DNA of 26,631 nucleotides from Nitrospirota bacterium (GCA_021838765.1 JAKCCY010000027.1:1-26631), one strand, 5' to 3'; counted from the stretch's first letter, positions 1-7,681 are shown. Made by a program: numbers and translations. The notes: generated from the sequence alone by a model not told the origin.

Positions 1-968
1 GGTCCCGCGATGAGGGGAACTCTTGCATGAAGGTCTGATCCTGGCTTGATTGATAAAATAGAGCGGTTCCCATCTGTGGCAATACCTCCGGCGAACTGGC
101 AGATCAGGGCCATAGGGTAAGCTTCATAGAGAAGTCGGAGTTTTCCATGGCTCTTTCCCGGAGCCCCTTCCGCCGGGTAAAGGTAGATTCCGCCCTTGAG
201 AAGATTCCGGTGAAGATCTCCCACGAGTGCACCAATATAACGGCTTGTCATGACAGGCTTCCTTCCGGACTTGACCCATGTAATGTAATCCTGGATACCC
301 TTTTCCCAGAGAGGAAAATAGGACTCATTTGTGCTGTAGATTTTCCCGCCTGAGGGGAAATGCAGTGGTTCGCCTGTCCCGAGAAACTCTCCTCCAAACG
401 ATGGGTCCATCGTAAAAAGGTAGGTTTTTTGATCGACCGCGATCACAAAAGAGGTGGATGCGCTATAGAGAATGTATGCTCCTGCAATAAGCTTCCTTTT
501 GTCTCCTCCAAAAATCTCTCCCCGATCTGAAGATGGGGGAGAACTGAATATCGCAAAGATTGACCCGATTGAAGCATTGACCGAGATATTCGAGGATCCA
601 TCGAGTGGATCCATGGCGATCAGGAGACCATCGGGGTCAGCTTGGGGGAAGAGGGTTGGCAGGGGTTCCTCTTCGGAGAGAAGTTCCCGGACTTTTTGGG
701 TTTCTCCAAGTAACTGGCAGAAGGTATCCTGTCCGATCCGGTCAAGTGTCTGAACCTCTTCTCCCTGAATGTTTTCTTTTCCTGCTGAGCCGGTAATACC
801 AAGCAAGGGTCCTCTTGCGATGAGGGACGCCATGATCCTTCCTCCGCTGGTGAGTGCGGAGATGATCGGGAGAAGCTTCTTTTTGAGTTCATCAGGAATT
901 CCTGACGTTTCCAAAATGATTTCAGCGGGCGTTTTTGTTCGTCTGGCGGATTGGGGTTCCTGATCCAT
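1..968 (-). CDS. fbp: Fructose-1,6-bisphosphatase class I (3' end outside window)
   Basis: Hydrolyses fructose 1,6-bisphosphate to fructose 6-phosphate, a cytosolic Mg-dependent step of gluconeogenesis. Reading the minus strand from the ATG at 968 gives 322 codons without a stop. The metal/phosphate-binding signature DPLDGSSN lies at residues 120-127, preceded by an EEVQTLDRIGQ segment typical of the class I fold. The last residues visible still match the FBPase C-terminal region (YEAYPMALICQFAGG...TDG). The family is usually about 330-340 residues, so only the extreme C-terminus is missing. A purine-rich GAGAGAGG stretch sits about six bases before the ATG. The gene is last of a four-gene minus-strand unit, 20 bases after the preceding stop. 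Identification is firm; regulation is not visible. Confidence 0.95.
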   Translation of the reverse strand, partial: MDQEPQSARRTKTPAEIILETSGIPDELKKKLLPIISALTSGGRIMASLIARGPLLGITGSAGKENIQGEEVQTLDRIGQDTFCQLLGETQKVRELLSEEEPLPTLFPQADPDGLLIAMDPLDGSSNISVNASIGSIFAIFSSPPSSDRGEIFGGDKRKLIAGAYILYSASTSFVIAVDQKTYLFTMDPSFGGEFLGTGEPLHFPSGGKIYSTNESYFPLWEKGIQDYITWVKSGRKPVMTSRYIGALVGDLHRNLLKGGIYLYPAEGAPGKSHGKLRLLYEAYPMALICQFAGGIATDGNRSILSIKPGSDLHARVPLIAG

Positions 969-988
969 TCAAAAGCCTCTCTCTCGTT

Positions 989-1450
989 TCAAGATTGGGA
1001 GTGTTCTGTCGGAAGTCTTGCTGCAAGGGCTTGCTGAAGTTCAATGAGGAGAAGTCCAACCTCCCTGGGGGGGAGAAGAACATGGATCTTTCTGCCCCTT
1101 TTGACATGAGATTCAATTTTTTCAACATGGCTGATTGCCTGAAGCAAGGTTTTCTCATCGGATAATAGAGACGACCCATCGGCCAAAAGTTTTTCAAGCT
1201 CCTGATGGATATTCCTGACATCCCGCTGATAGCCTTTTTCAAGCGAACAGGGAGAGCAGAACCACTTTGGATGAAGATCTTCCGTATGGGACAAACGGTC
1301 ATAAGTGCGATTGAAAAAATCTTTTCCCAAACTCACCTTGTAAAGGTCGACGCCCACTTTCCCGCAAGCATCGCAAATCCCTGACGGAACATGAGTGTGG
1401 GTGCCAGTCTGTTGGTGATCCGGATGGGATGGGTGATCCTGGTCGCTCAA
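989..1450 (-). CDS. Hypothetical protein with two CxxC pairs (zinc-binding-like)
   Basis: Unrecognised 153-residue protein. The first 25 residues are rich in His, Pro and Asp. Two Cys pairs (C26-x2-C29 and C65-x2-C68) about 36 residues apart look like a split zinc ribbon. The rest is predicted helical with charged heptad-like stretches (residues 70-125) and no signal peptide or membrane segment. The start is TTG at 1450, sharing bases with the TGA of the upstream gene (TTGA), so translation is probably coupled. It lies between another unknown gene and fbp in a tight same-strand unit, which supports a real gene. I cannot assign a function; a metal-binding accessory or regulatory protein is a guess. 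Confidence 0.7.
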   Translation of the reverse strand: MSDQDHPSHPDHQQTGTHTHVPSGICDACGKVGVDLYKVSLGKDFFNRTYDRLSHTEDLHPKWFCSPCSLEKGYQRDVRNIHQELEKLLADGSSLLSDEKTLLQAISHVEKIESHVKRGRKIHVLLPPREVGLLLIELQQALAARLPTEHSQS

Positions 1451-1911
1451 GGTTGGAGCCTCTTGTCATTTGGGGGTGCTGATGAAAACGTTTCCGAAAG
1501 TCTTTTGTCAATATGGGCGATGGTTCTCTCCATCGATTCGATAAATCGTGAACGGCTGCCTTGGCCGGTGGGATCGCTGGCCAGGGCATAACCTACAAAA
1601 TGATGATTACGCTCGTTGAAGAGAAGCTTTGCCCTGACAATGCGTAAAAGTTCCCTCATCTCTCCTCCGAGAAGAGGATTGGCCGAGGAGAGCAAGGGGA
1701 GGAGATCCTCTTCCATTCGATCCCAATGGGAAACGAGAGTGCGGATCCCGGCACTGTCCTCTTCCCTCGGGTTGAAGCACCATTCCCCGGGAGCGCCCGG
1801 AAGGTCTTTCCTGATCAGCGGAATATGGCTGGCGACGACTTTCCACCCTTGCATCGTTGTCTGAAGGATATGCGTAAAATCGTGAGGGGCTGATTGATTT
1901 GTTGTCGTCAA
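1447..1911 (-). CDS. Hypothetical protein, 154 residues
   Basis: I do not recognise this protein. It is soluble-looking and mostly helical, with no signal peptide, no membrane segment and only one Cys. It contains a Trp/acidic region near residues 40-80 and an Arg/His-rich central helix (RIVRAKLLFNERNHH, about residues 90-104). The TTG start at 1911 overlaps the TGA of the deacetylase-family gene (TTGA). Its own TGA overlaps the next TTG in the same way, giving a chain of three coupled genes. Coding status rests on that packing and on the length of the open frame, since opposite-strand frames are shorter and less coherent. Function unknown. Confidence 0.7.
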   Translation of the reverse strand: MTTTNQSAPHDFTHILQTTMQGWKVVASHIPLIRKDLPGAPGEWCFNPREEDSAGIRTLVSHWDRMEEDLLPLLSSANPLLGGEMRELLRIVRAKLLFNERNHHFVGYALASDPTGQGSRSRFIESMERTIAHIDKRLSETFSSAPPNDKRLQP

Positions 1912-2828
1912 CTGTTCAGTCCTTCCATGTAAGACCTGACGCTATTTGTCAGGGCCCTCAGATTATACCCTCCTTCAAGGATCGAGACAATAAAAGTGGA
2001 CGGAAAAACGGAAGAAAGCTGTTTCCCTATATGCCGATAGGTTTTTTCCGTCAGAAGAAATCCCCCCAGTGGATCCTCCCGATGGCCGTCAAACCCGGCA
2101 GAAACGAGCAACACGTCAGGTGCAAACCTGGTGAGCCTAGGCAGGATGCAGGATTCGAAAGTCCGGTAATAGGCATCGTCAGTGGTTCCTTCAGGGAGGG
2201 GAATATCCAGCAACCCCTCTCCTGAAGGGCCAGTATGATTCTCCCGTCCGCTTCCGGTACCGGGATAGAAAGGGTACTGGTGCGTGCTGATGGTAAGGAC
2301 TCCAGGTGTTTTTCCCAGAATTTCTTCTGTGCCGTTTCCGTGATGGACATCAAAGTCGAAGATGGCAATCCGGAGTGTCGGGTTCCAAGAGAGAAGAGAG
2401 AGCGCCTGAGTGGCGATGGTGTTGACAAGGCAAAACCCCATTCCGGCTGATCGCCGGGCGTGGTGGCCGGGTGGCCTTGCCAGAAGAAATGCTCTCTGGC
2501 TGGAACCGATTTGTTTGTTGATTGTGGTGATTGCTCCGGAAAGCCCTTTCATGGCGGCAAGAGAGCCTGGGGATAGGGATGTGTCTGGATCAATACTGAT
2601 CGGAAGCGGTTTTGGGGGTCTCTCCAGAAAATCAATATAGGCAGGGTCATGAGCCATCCGAAAAAGAGAAAGGTCTTTTGCAGGTGAAATCTCATGTATT
2701 GTGGTCAGTCTCTCTTTCTCCATGGAGATAAAAAGTGTGTTCAGAGATCTCACTCTTTCAGACGATTCCGGATGATTCGATCCGGAATCATGGCTCAGCG
2801 AATCCGTGACATAATAGGTCGCGATCAA
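1908..2828 (-). CDS. Histone deacetylase / acetylpolyamine amidohydrolase family protein
   Basis: Zn-dependent deacetylase fold of the HDAC/AcuC/acetylpolyamine amidohydrolase superfamily, 306 residues and cytosolic. Visible motifs in order: RPPGHHA (catalytic His pair 122-123), GFCLVN (131-136), DFDVHHGNGT (Zn ligands D160 and H162), HQYPFYPGTG (183-192), SAGFDGH (Zn ligand D247) and EGGYN (active-site Tyr 288). All expected catalytic residues are present, so it should be active. In the family, substrates are acetyl-lysine in proteins (for example acetyl-CoA synthetase for AcuC) or acetylated polyamines; the sequence does not tell which. The start is TTG at 2828 with GGAG-rich sequence just upstream. 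It is first in the unit that ends with fbp, and the decayed IS element abuts its ribosome-binding site. Confidence 0.9.
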   Translation of the reverse strand: MIATYYVTDSLSHDSGSNHPESSERVRSLNTLFISMEKERLTTIHEISPAKDLSLFRMAHDPAYIDFLERPPKPLPISIDPDTSLSPGSLAAMKGLSGAITTINKQIGSSQRAFLLARPPGHHARRSAGMGFCLVNTIATQALSLLSWNPTLRIAIFDFDVHHGNGTEEILGKTPGVLTISTHQYPFYPGTGSGRENHTGPSGEGLLDIPLPEGTTDDAYYRTFESCILPRLTRFAPDVLLVSAGFDGHREDPLGGFLLTEKTYRHIGKQLSSVFPSTFIVSILEGGYNLRALTNSVRSYMEGLNS

Positions 2829-2834
2829 TGAACT

Positions 2835-2960
2835 CTCCTGCTCCTAAACGTTTTGCGGCTTCCGGAGGTGTTTCCGGTCTCGCGAGCGGATGTCCTCTTT
2901 CGCCGAGGTTTCGCGAAGGCGTTTTGGCCTTCGCGTCTGATCGGAATCGAAGGAGGCTTT
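2835..2960 (-). ncRNA. Candidate omega RNA (TnpB guide RNA scaffold) at tnpB 3' end
   Basis: In active TnpB systems the guide RNA scaffold overlaps the 3' end of tnpB and the element's right end, and its guide is the adjoining flank. Here the corresponding stretch contains the strong hairpin at 2912-2935. The flank just beyond it is the ribosome-binding site and start of the deacetylase-family gene. Position and hairpin are seen; production of an RNA is inferred, and boundaries are approximate. Confidence 0.3.
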
Positions 2961-4248
2961 GACTTCGGACGGTTCCCGCCCTAGTTGTTTCCCTTTTCCG
3001 ATCCCGCACCGCCAAATCTCTTTTTTCTGGATCTTCCATTCCAGAAGAAGCCGGACCCCCCTTCGGGCGATGACTCGTCTGGCGTTGTGATCGGCATTGT
3101 CTTTTAGTCCGCAGTGTTGGCAGATGAACTCGGCCCGGGAAGGCCGGTTGTCCGGGTGAATGTGCCCGCACCGGACGCATTCCTGCGAACTGTATTGCGG
3201 TGAGACCTTGATCACGAGCTTCCCGGATCGAAGAGACTTGTACGAAAGGAAGAGGACGAACAGCCCCCAGCAGGACGACAGGATCGCCCGGTTGAGTCCG
3301 GCCTTGGCCCGGGCTCCGTTCCGGACATGCCGTCCCGAATCGTCCTGTTTGGGTTCCGGCCTCTTCGTCATGTTCTTGACATTGAGATCCTCGACGACGA
3401 AGAGGCTCCGGTCCGGTTCGGAGACGAGGTCACGGGTGGCCTTGTGGATCACATCCTTCAGGACCTTTTTTGCGTATTCGAAGGTCCGGGCCAGACGCTT
3501 CCGGCTCTTTCTTCGGTTGTCCGAGCCTTTGACCTGTCGCGAGAGTTTTCGTTGCCAGCGTTTTTTGGCCCGCTCCTTCTTCTCCATCCGGATCTTCTGG
3601 ATCGGGGAGAAATCGATTCTTCGACCGGAGCTTGCCATGACCGGAATCGTCACGCCCCGGTCGAAGCCGAGCGTTTGACTCCGGAGCTCCTCTTCCGAAA
3701 ACATCAGGAGCCAGGAGTCCGTCGTCCGAGGAGAAGGAGGCGAACCTCTTCCCCGCCCTCGACCAAGACGTGAAGGGAGGAGGGACGGGAATATGGGGTA
3801 TGGGCCTTGAAGACCAGATCCCCCAGGGGGAACTTCATTGTTCCGAGAACAAGCTCCTCGGTGTGGGTTTTGTCTTTATATCGAAAAGAGAAGAGCTCGG
3901 AAGTGATCCAGCCCGATTGCCGTCCGTCTTTTTTCTGGAAGACGGGTCTTCTGGCGATTCCGGAAAAGGATCGTCCCATCGCCTGTTTCCAGCGAACCGC
4001 CCCGTTTCTGAGGATCTGGGAGGGGACATCCCGGAGCCAGGGGGTGTCCGGGCCGATGAAACGTGCATACTCCTGATCGATGGGAACGGGTATTCCGGAA
4101 AGAGAGACCGCTTTTTTGGCGAAGGCCCGGTCATACCGGTCTTCCGATACCTTGGCATTATAGATGAACCGCTGGTCTCCGATCCATTGGAGCAGGATCT
4201 GTTCCTGGGCGGAGTGGGATAGGCGCGAAAGCGCTTGCCGGTCTGCAT
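2844..4248 (-). pseudogene. tnpB: TnpB-family RNA-guided nuclease, frameshifted
   Basis: TnpB proteins are RNA-guided RuvC nucleases carried by IS200/IS605 elements. The N-terminus starts at 4248 (MQTGKRFRAYPTP) and is broken at about 4208-4210, where CCG-CC-CAG has lost one base. The frame then continues through QEQILLQWIGDQRFIYNAK and on to a stop at 3704. A second break at about 3705-3720 leads to the final frame, open from 3704 to 2844. That last frame alone carries the whole nuclease core: RuvC Asp in LGFDRGVT, Glu in FVVEDLN, the CVRCG...CQHCG zinc finger and the last Asp in DNADHNAR. Each shift is a net loss of one base (modulo three). An intact protein would be roughly 460-470 residues. 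A truncated RuvC/zinc-finger piece could still be made but would lack the nucleic-acid-binding lobes. Confidence 0.88.
2912..2935 (-). repeat. Perfect 9-bp hairpin in tnpB 3' region
   Basis: CGCGAAGGC at 2912-2920 pairs perfectly with GCCTTCGCG at 2927-2935 across a six-base loop. It is placed where IS605-type elements keep a subterminal transposase-recognition hairpin, although it also lies inside the last tnpB codons. Confidence 0.6.
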
Positions 4249-4271
4249 GGGAGCAGGATACCTTTACTCAC

Positions 4272-4710
4272 ATGGAAACTCAAGCAAACAAGTCCTGCTC
4301 CAATGTCGTCCATTATCTTAAGCTACATATTGTTTTTGCGACAAAGTACCGGAGAAAAACCCTCACTCCGCTATTTCTCGACTATCTGAAGGGCGCCTTT
4401 GGAGACATTCTGGAGGAATGGCGTTGCAGCTTGCTGGAGTTGGAGGCGAAGCGGATCATGTGCCTCTTTTGCCGGAGATTCATCCGGCCCTTAATATCTC
4501 CACCCCGATCAACAATTTGAAAACGGCGAGTTCCAGACGAGCGAGAAACCGTTTTTCGGAGCATCTCAAGCCGTTCTACCGGGAGCCGTATTTCTGGCAT
4601 CGGGCCTACTATGTCGGTGCGTCGGCGAAGCGACGCTGACAACCGTCTTCCGGTATGTCGAAAGCCAAGGGAGCAAGGAAAAACTTCCCAAGCCCAAACC
4701 GCCCGCTTGA
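4272..4710 (+). pseudogene. tnpA: IS200/IS605 Y1 transposase TnpA, frameshifted
   Basis: Single-strand transposase (HUH, one catalytic Tyr) that excises and inserts the element. The ATG at 4272 gives VVHYLKLHIVFATKYRRK, the classic N-terminus. The frame breaks near 4440 (one base lost) and resumes as GGEADHVPLLPEIHPALNIST and then FWHRAYYVG. It breaks again near 4617-4620 (one base lost) and ends as TLTTVFRYVESQG...KPKPPA with the stop at 4708-4710. Restoring both bases gives 146 residues, the normal family length. The HUH motif, normally H-V-H, reads H-V-P (CAT GTG CCT), so a metal-binding His is gone as well. The helix with the presumed catalytic Tyr (RYVESQ) survives. The gene is non-functional by three independent lesions unless the sequence contains errors. 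Confidence 0.88.
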
Positions 4711-4717
4711 TCCCCGC

Positions 4718-4732
4718 TTGACCTGCGGTCAA
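4718..4732 (+). repeat. Hairpin beyond tnpA, candidate IS end structure
   Basis: TTGACC and GGTCAA form a perfect six-base stem around TGC, eight bases after the tnpA stop. The position suits a subterminal hairpin recognised by TnpA. No other role is evident. Confidence 0.5.
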
Positions 4733-4893
4733 AGAAAGGGAATGCGCGGACAAGTGTTCAGGTCTCCCTAGTTTTTTCAAAAAGTTGATAGGATAGTGTG
4801 TCAGACCATTTCTCCTTAATATGGAGTAAAAAATGGAAATGGCATCCTTTGTCAACCGTTTTCCTGTTTTAGAGCATGCTGTGATGAAAGCGC

Positions 4894-4922
4894 TTGACAT
4901 CAACTTGAGGGAATGGTTGAAT
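4894..4922 (+). promoter_or_regulatory. Candidate sigma-70-like promoter upstream of cytochrome c
   Basis: A perfect TTGACA (4894-4899) is followed after 17 bases by TTGAAT (4917-4922), a moderate -10 box. It would leave a leader of about 170 bases. Spacing is ideal but the -10 match is only fair. Confidence 0.35.
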
Positions 4923-5025
4923 GTTGTGGGATCCTGACGAAAATGTGTGCCATTAGCCATGTCCCTGAAGGAACGTTCCGCCCAAGCCCGGTTTTGAGGG
5001 TCGGCAGAGTGTTTTTTTTAGGGTG

Positions 5026-5040
5026 TGAGCCGTCGGCTCA
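5026..5040. promoter_or_regulatory. Perfect 15-base palindrome upstream of cytochrome c, operator candidate
   Basis: TGAGCCG and CGGCTCA flank a single central T. A short perfect dyad 63 bases before a start codon and after a T-run could be a regulator-binding site or an RNA hairpin in the leader. No known operator is recognised. Confidence 0.4.
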
Positions 5041-5102
5041 TGTTCAATCGGACCATTAGGGTGACATTCTATCACTATTTTCTTTTTTGGAGGGCTTAAT
5101 TC

Positions 5103-5657
5103 ATGAGGATTTGGACAATGGCTGTTATGGGTGCAGCTGTGATTGGCTTCGCTTCAGCTCAGGCATTCGCTGGTGAGCTCGACATCCTGAAACCACGCGT
5201 TCCAGCTGATCAGCTTGCCGCCGCCAAGGCAATGAATCCCCCTTTCCCCGTGACTGCTGATGCAATTGCGAAGGGCAAGGAAGTTTTTAATGGTGCCGGT
5301 ACTTGCTATACATGTCATGGTGTTGCTGGTGACGGAAACGGCCCTGGCGCCGCCGGAATGGATCCTGCTCCCCGCAATTTCACCAACAAGCAGTTCGAAC
5401 AGGTCAGAACATCTGGCGAAATGTTTTGGGTCATCGCCAATGGATCCCCTCTCCAGCCCGCCATGGTGGGTTTTGTGAGCGCAGGACAGATCACAGAAAA
5501 GCAGGCATGGGAAGCTGCCATTTATGAGAGAAGTCTCGGCTGCGGAAATGATATGGATTGTGTTGCCGGAAGTGCCAGCTGGGTTGGCAAGCAGCCAGTC
5601 AAGGAAGAGGCTGCCGGGAATCTGAAGCCAGAGCTCTTGAACCTGAGCGCCAAGTAA
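5103..5657 (+). CDS. Periplasmic monohaem c-type cytochrome
   Basis: Small exported electron carrier of 184 residues. The N-terminus is a Sec signal peptide (positive RIW start, hydrophobic core to about residue 19, AxA cleavage after A23, AFA|GEL). The single haem site is CYTCH (C68, C71, H72), preceded by KGKEVFNGAGT and followed by a Gly/Pro-rich loop as in class I cytochromes. M121 in QPAMVGF is the likely sixth haem ligand. Two extra Cys (C147, C153) in the C-terminal part may form a disulfide after export. A strong GGAGG sits nine bases before the ATG. The gene stands alone between the IS remnant and rho. Such proteins carry electrons between periplasmic or outer-membrane oxidases and the respiratory chain; its exact partner cannot be told. 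Confidence 0.93.
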   Translation: MRIWTMAVMGAAVIGFASAQAFAGELDILKPRVPADQLAAAKAMNPPFPVTADAIAKGKEVFNGAGTCYTCHGVAGDGNGPGAAGMDPAPRNFTNKQFEQVRTSGEMFWVIANGSPLQPAMVGFVSAGQITEKQAWEAAIYERSLGCGNDMDCVAGSASWVGKQPVKEEAAGNLKPELLNLSAK

Positions 5658-6155
5658 TAACGCGTTCATTCTTTTGAACAGTGGAGGTGGTTGACATGTC
5701 ATCTGCCTCCCTGCTCATGATCTCTTGACATGAAGTGCCCGTTGCTGTAGTTTTCTCCGAATGTGTTTTTTTAGTCCGTTTCTCCTGAAATAGTTGATAG
5801 CTGCTGTTTTAAGGTTTATAACCCAGTTTTCCCCCTGATCCCGGGTCCACTTTATATAGGAACATTCCCATATCCCTCAAAACATTCTGAGAAGTTGCCC
5901 AAGATGACCAATCAGACTTTCTGTTGAAAGATCAGATTTCAGGAAGTTTCTGTCGTATTTCGGTGGCCGCCCGTAGCCAGGGTCTCCTCAGGGTTTTTGG
6001 GACTTGTGTGCCGGTATCCCTGTTTGACAGTGGATTTTCCGGTTATAGATCGGCGATGCCCGTTTTTTGGCCATCGCTGGACAACCATCACCCGATCTGA
6101 CGTCTGTTCAATAATAAGGAAGCTTAATTTGAGCTCTGACAGGCGAGAGGCATTC
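5658..6155 (+). other. Long leader region before rho
   Basis: No credible gene lies in these roughly 500 bases. TTGACATG occurs twice (5691-5698 and 5725-5732). There is a weak GTTCA/TGAAC stem right after the cytochrome stop, but no clear intrinsic terminator. The promoter candidate at 5794-5822 gives a leader of about 330 bases. A second TTGACA at 6024-6029 has only a poorly spaced TATAGA after it. Long rho leaders that allow autoregulation are known in other bacteria; this one may do the same (inference). Confidence 0.5.
5794..5822 (+). promoter_or_regulatory. Probable sigma-70-like promoter for rho
   Basis: TTGATA (5794-5799), a spacer of exactly 17 bases, and TATAAC (5817-5822): five of six matches in each box. 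Transcription would start near 5829, about 327 bases before the rho start codon. Confidence 0.55.
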
Positions 6156-7406
6156 ATGAATCTTGCGGAACTAAAAGAAAAAAGCATTGCCGATTTGACG
6201 GATCTCGCCAAGGAACTCCATATCGAAGGCGCGGTCAACCTGCGGAAACAGGATCTGATTTTCGCTCTTCTCCAGGCTCAAGCCGAAAAAAATGGAACGA
6301 TTTATGGTGAAGGGGTCCTCGAGATCCTTCAGGACGGTTTTGGTTTTCTCCGTTCTCCACTTTATAATTATCTTCCCGGTCCGGATGATATTTATGTATC
6401 CCCTTCCCAGATCCGCCGTTTCAATCTTCGGACAGGAGACACTGTTTGGGGGCAGATCCGTCCACCAAAGGAAGGTGAACGGTATTTTGCGATGCTTAAG
6501 GTGGAAAAGGTCAACCTTGAGGATTCGGACACGGGTCGGGAGAAGATTCTTTTTGATAATTTGACTCCGCTTTATCCGATGGAGCGAATCCGTCTGGAAA
6601 CAACACCGGATGACCTCTCGATGAGGGTGATGGATCTTGCCACTCCGATCGGAAAGGGCCAGCGGGGTTTGATCGTGGCACCTCCGCGCACAGGAAAAAC
6701 CGTCCTGCTTCAAGGAATTGCCAAGGCAATCGCAAGAAACCATCCCGAGATTGTACTGATTGTCCTCCTGATCGATGAGCGTCCGGAAGAGGTGACCGAT
6801 ATGTTGCGCCAGGTCAAGGGAGAGGTGGTCAGCAGTACCTTTGATGAACCGCCGCAAAGACATATTCAGGTCGCTGAGATGGTTCTTGAAAAAGCCAAGC
6901 GACTGGCAGAGTCCCAAAAGGATGTGGTGATTCTTCTGGATAGTATTACCCGTCTTGCCAGAGCTTTTAATACCGTGGCTCCCCCTTCCGGAAAAGTTCT
7001 GTCAGGTGGTCTTGACTCCAATGCCCTTCAGCGTCCCAAACGTTTTTTTGGATCTGCCAGGAATATTGAGGAAGGTGGTAGTATCACCATTATTGCCACG
7101 GCACTTGTTGATACCGGAAGCAGGATGGATGATGTTATCTTTGAGGAATTCAAGGGAACAGGCAATATGGAACTTCACCTTGATCGCCATCTTGCTGACA
7201 GGAGAATCTTTCCGGCGATCGATCCCACACGATCCGGAACCCGTAAGGAAGAACTTCTTCTTGACAAGGATGAACTCAACAAGATGTGGATCTTGCGAAA
7301 GGCGCTGAATTCCAATAACCCTCAGGATGATATGGAATACTTGCTGGGGAACATGAAAGGCACCAAAGGAAACAAGGAGTTTCTTGAACGGATGATGAAG
7401 GGGTAA
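6156..7406 (+). CDS. rho: Transcription termination factor Rho
   Basis: Hexameric RNA-dependent ATPase that ends transcription, 416 residues, the normal length. Order of parts: N-terminal helical domain (1-45); cold-shock-like RNA-binding fold with [21 protein letters not shown] (61-81); ATPase core with Walker A APPRTGKT (175-182), [10 protein letters not shown] (204-213) and Walker B VVILLD (257-262); the Q-loop region [14 protein letters not shown] (278-291); and the [10 protein letters not shown]-loop. I chose the ATG at 6156 ([10 protein letters not shown]) because it gives the standard Rho N-terminus, although the frame stays open upstream to 5997. A GAGAGG lies five bases before it. 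rpmE follows 47 bases later, so the two are probably co-transcribed. Confidence 0.97.
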   Translation: MNLAELKEKSIADLTDLAKELHIEGAVNLRKQDLIFALLQAQAEKNGTIYGEGVLEILQDGFGFLRSPLYNYLPGPDDIYVSPSQIRRFNLRTGDTVWGQIRPPKEGERYFAMLKVEKVNLEDSDTGREKILFDNLTPLYPMERIRLETTPDDLSMRVMDLATPIGKGQRGLIVAPPRTGKTVLLQGIAKAIARNHPEIVLIVLLIDERPEEVTDMLRQVKGEVVSSTFDEPPQRHIQVAEMVLEKAKRLAESQKDVVILLDSITRLARAFNTVAPPSGKVLSGGLDSNALQRPKRFFGSARNIEEGGSITIIATALVDTGSRMDDVIFEEFKGTGNMELHLDRHLADRRIFPAIDPTRSGTRKEELLLDKDELNKMWILRKALNSNNPQDDMEYLLGNMKGTKGNKEFLERMMKG

Positions 7407-7453
7407 TATCCCGTTTCATCATTCATTAAATCGTCACTTTTTAGGAGAAAATC

Positions 7454-7660
7454 ATGAAACCAGGAATTCATCCCGAGTATGAAATTGCCACTGTCAGCTG
7501 TGCATGTGGAAATACCTTTGAGACAAGAAACACCACAGGCGACCTGAAGATTGAAATTTGTAACCTCTGTCATCCCTTCTTTACAGGAACGATGAAAATC
7601 ATTGATGCTGAAGGCCGTGTCGATCGCTTCAACAAGAGATATCGTCAGGCTGGCAAGTAA
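7454..7660 (+). CDS. rpmE: 50S ribosomal protein L31 (zinc-binding form)
   Basis: Small large-subunit ribosomal protein, 68 residues, normal for the family. It begins MKPGIHPEY as most L31 proteins do. It keeps four metal-binding Cys (C16, C18, C36, C39), marking it as the C+ zinc-containing paralogue, not the zinc-starvation form. The ATG has TTTTAGGAG upstream. The rho-rpmE-prfA order is common in many bacterial phyla. Confidence 0.96.
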   Translation: MKPGIHPEYEIATVSCACGNTFETRNTTGDLKIEICNLCHPFFTGTMKIIDAEGRVDRFNKRYRQAGK

Positions 7661-7681
7661 GCTGAACAGAAGGGATCAGGT

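Larger units (their letters stand above)
2840..4745. mobile_element. Decayed IS605-type insertion sequence (divergent tnpA/tnpB)
   Basis: A Y1-type transposase gene (plus strand) and a TnpB gene (minus strand) start 23 bases apart and diverge, which is the IS605 arrangement. Such elements have subterminal hairpins instead of terminal inverted repeats. Candidate hairpins sit at 2912-2935 and 4718-4732. The exact ends cannot be fixed from sequence alone and are approximate. Both genes are frameshifted, so the copy should not transpose unaided. Confidence 0.8.
4711..5102 (+). other. Intergenic region between IS element and cytochrome gene
   Basis: No convincing gene is present on either strand. 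It holds the probable IS end, a promoter candidate at 4894-4922, a GGAACGTTCC palindrome at 4970-4979, and a bulged GC stem followed by eight Ts (4978-5019) that could be a weak terminator. Further along are the palindrome at 5026-5040, a GTGA-N7-TCAC inverted repeat at 5061-5075 and the GGAGG ribosome-binding site at 5089-5093 for the cytochrome. Confidence 0.6.

Noticed and set aside
595..617. GGATCC-flanked inverted repeat in fbp
   Set aside because: It is produced by the codons of the conserved DPLDGSS motif; no reason to see a regulatory site.
4382..4960. 192-codon open frame on the minus strand across tnpA
   Set aside because: It is antisense to the recognisable tnpA reading frames, has no family motif and no ribosome-binding site; it exists by chance.
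4970..4979. GGAACGTTCC palindrome as a possible SOS box
   Set aside because: Known LexA boxes of this kind need GAAC-N4-GTTC; here the half-sites touch, and the downstream cytochrome is not an SOS gene.
5997..6155. Upstream in-frame extension of rho
   Set aside because: The added 53 residues do not resemble a Rho N-terminus, and the ATG at 6156 gives the standard MNLxELK start.
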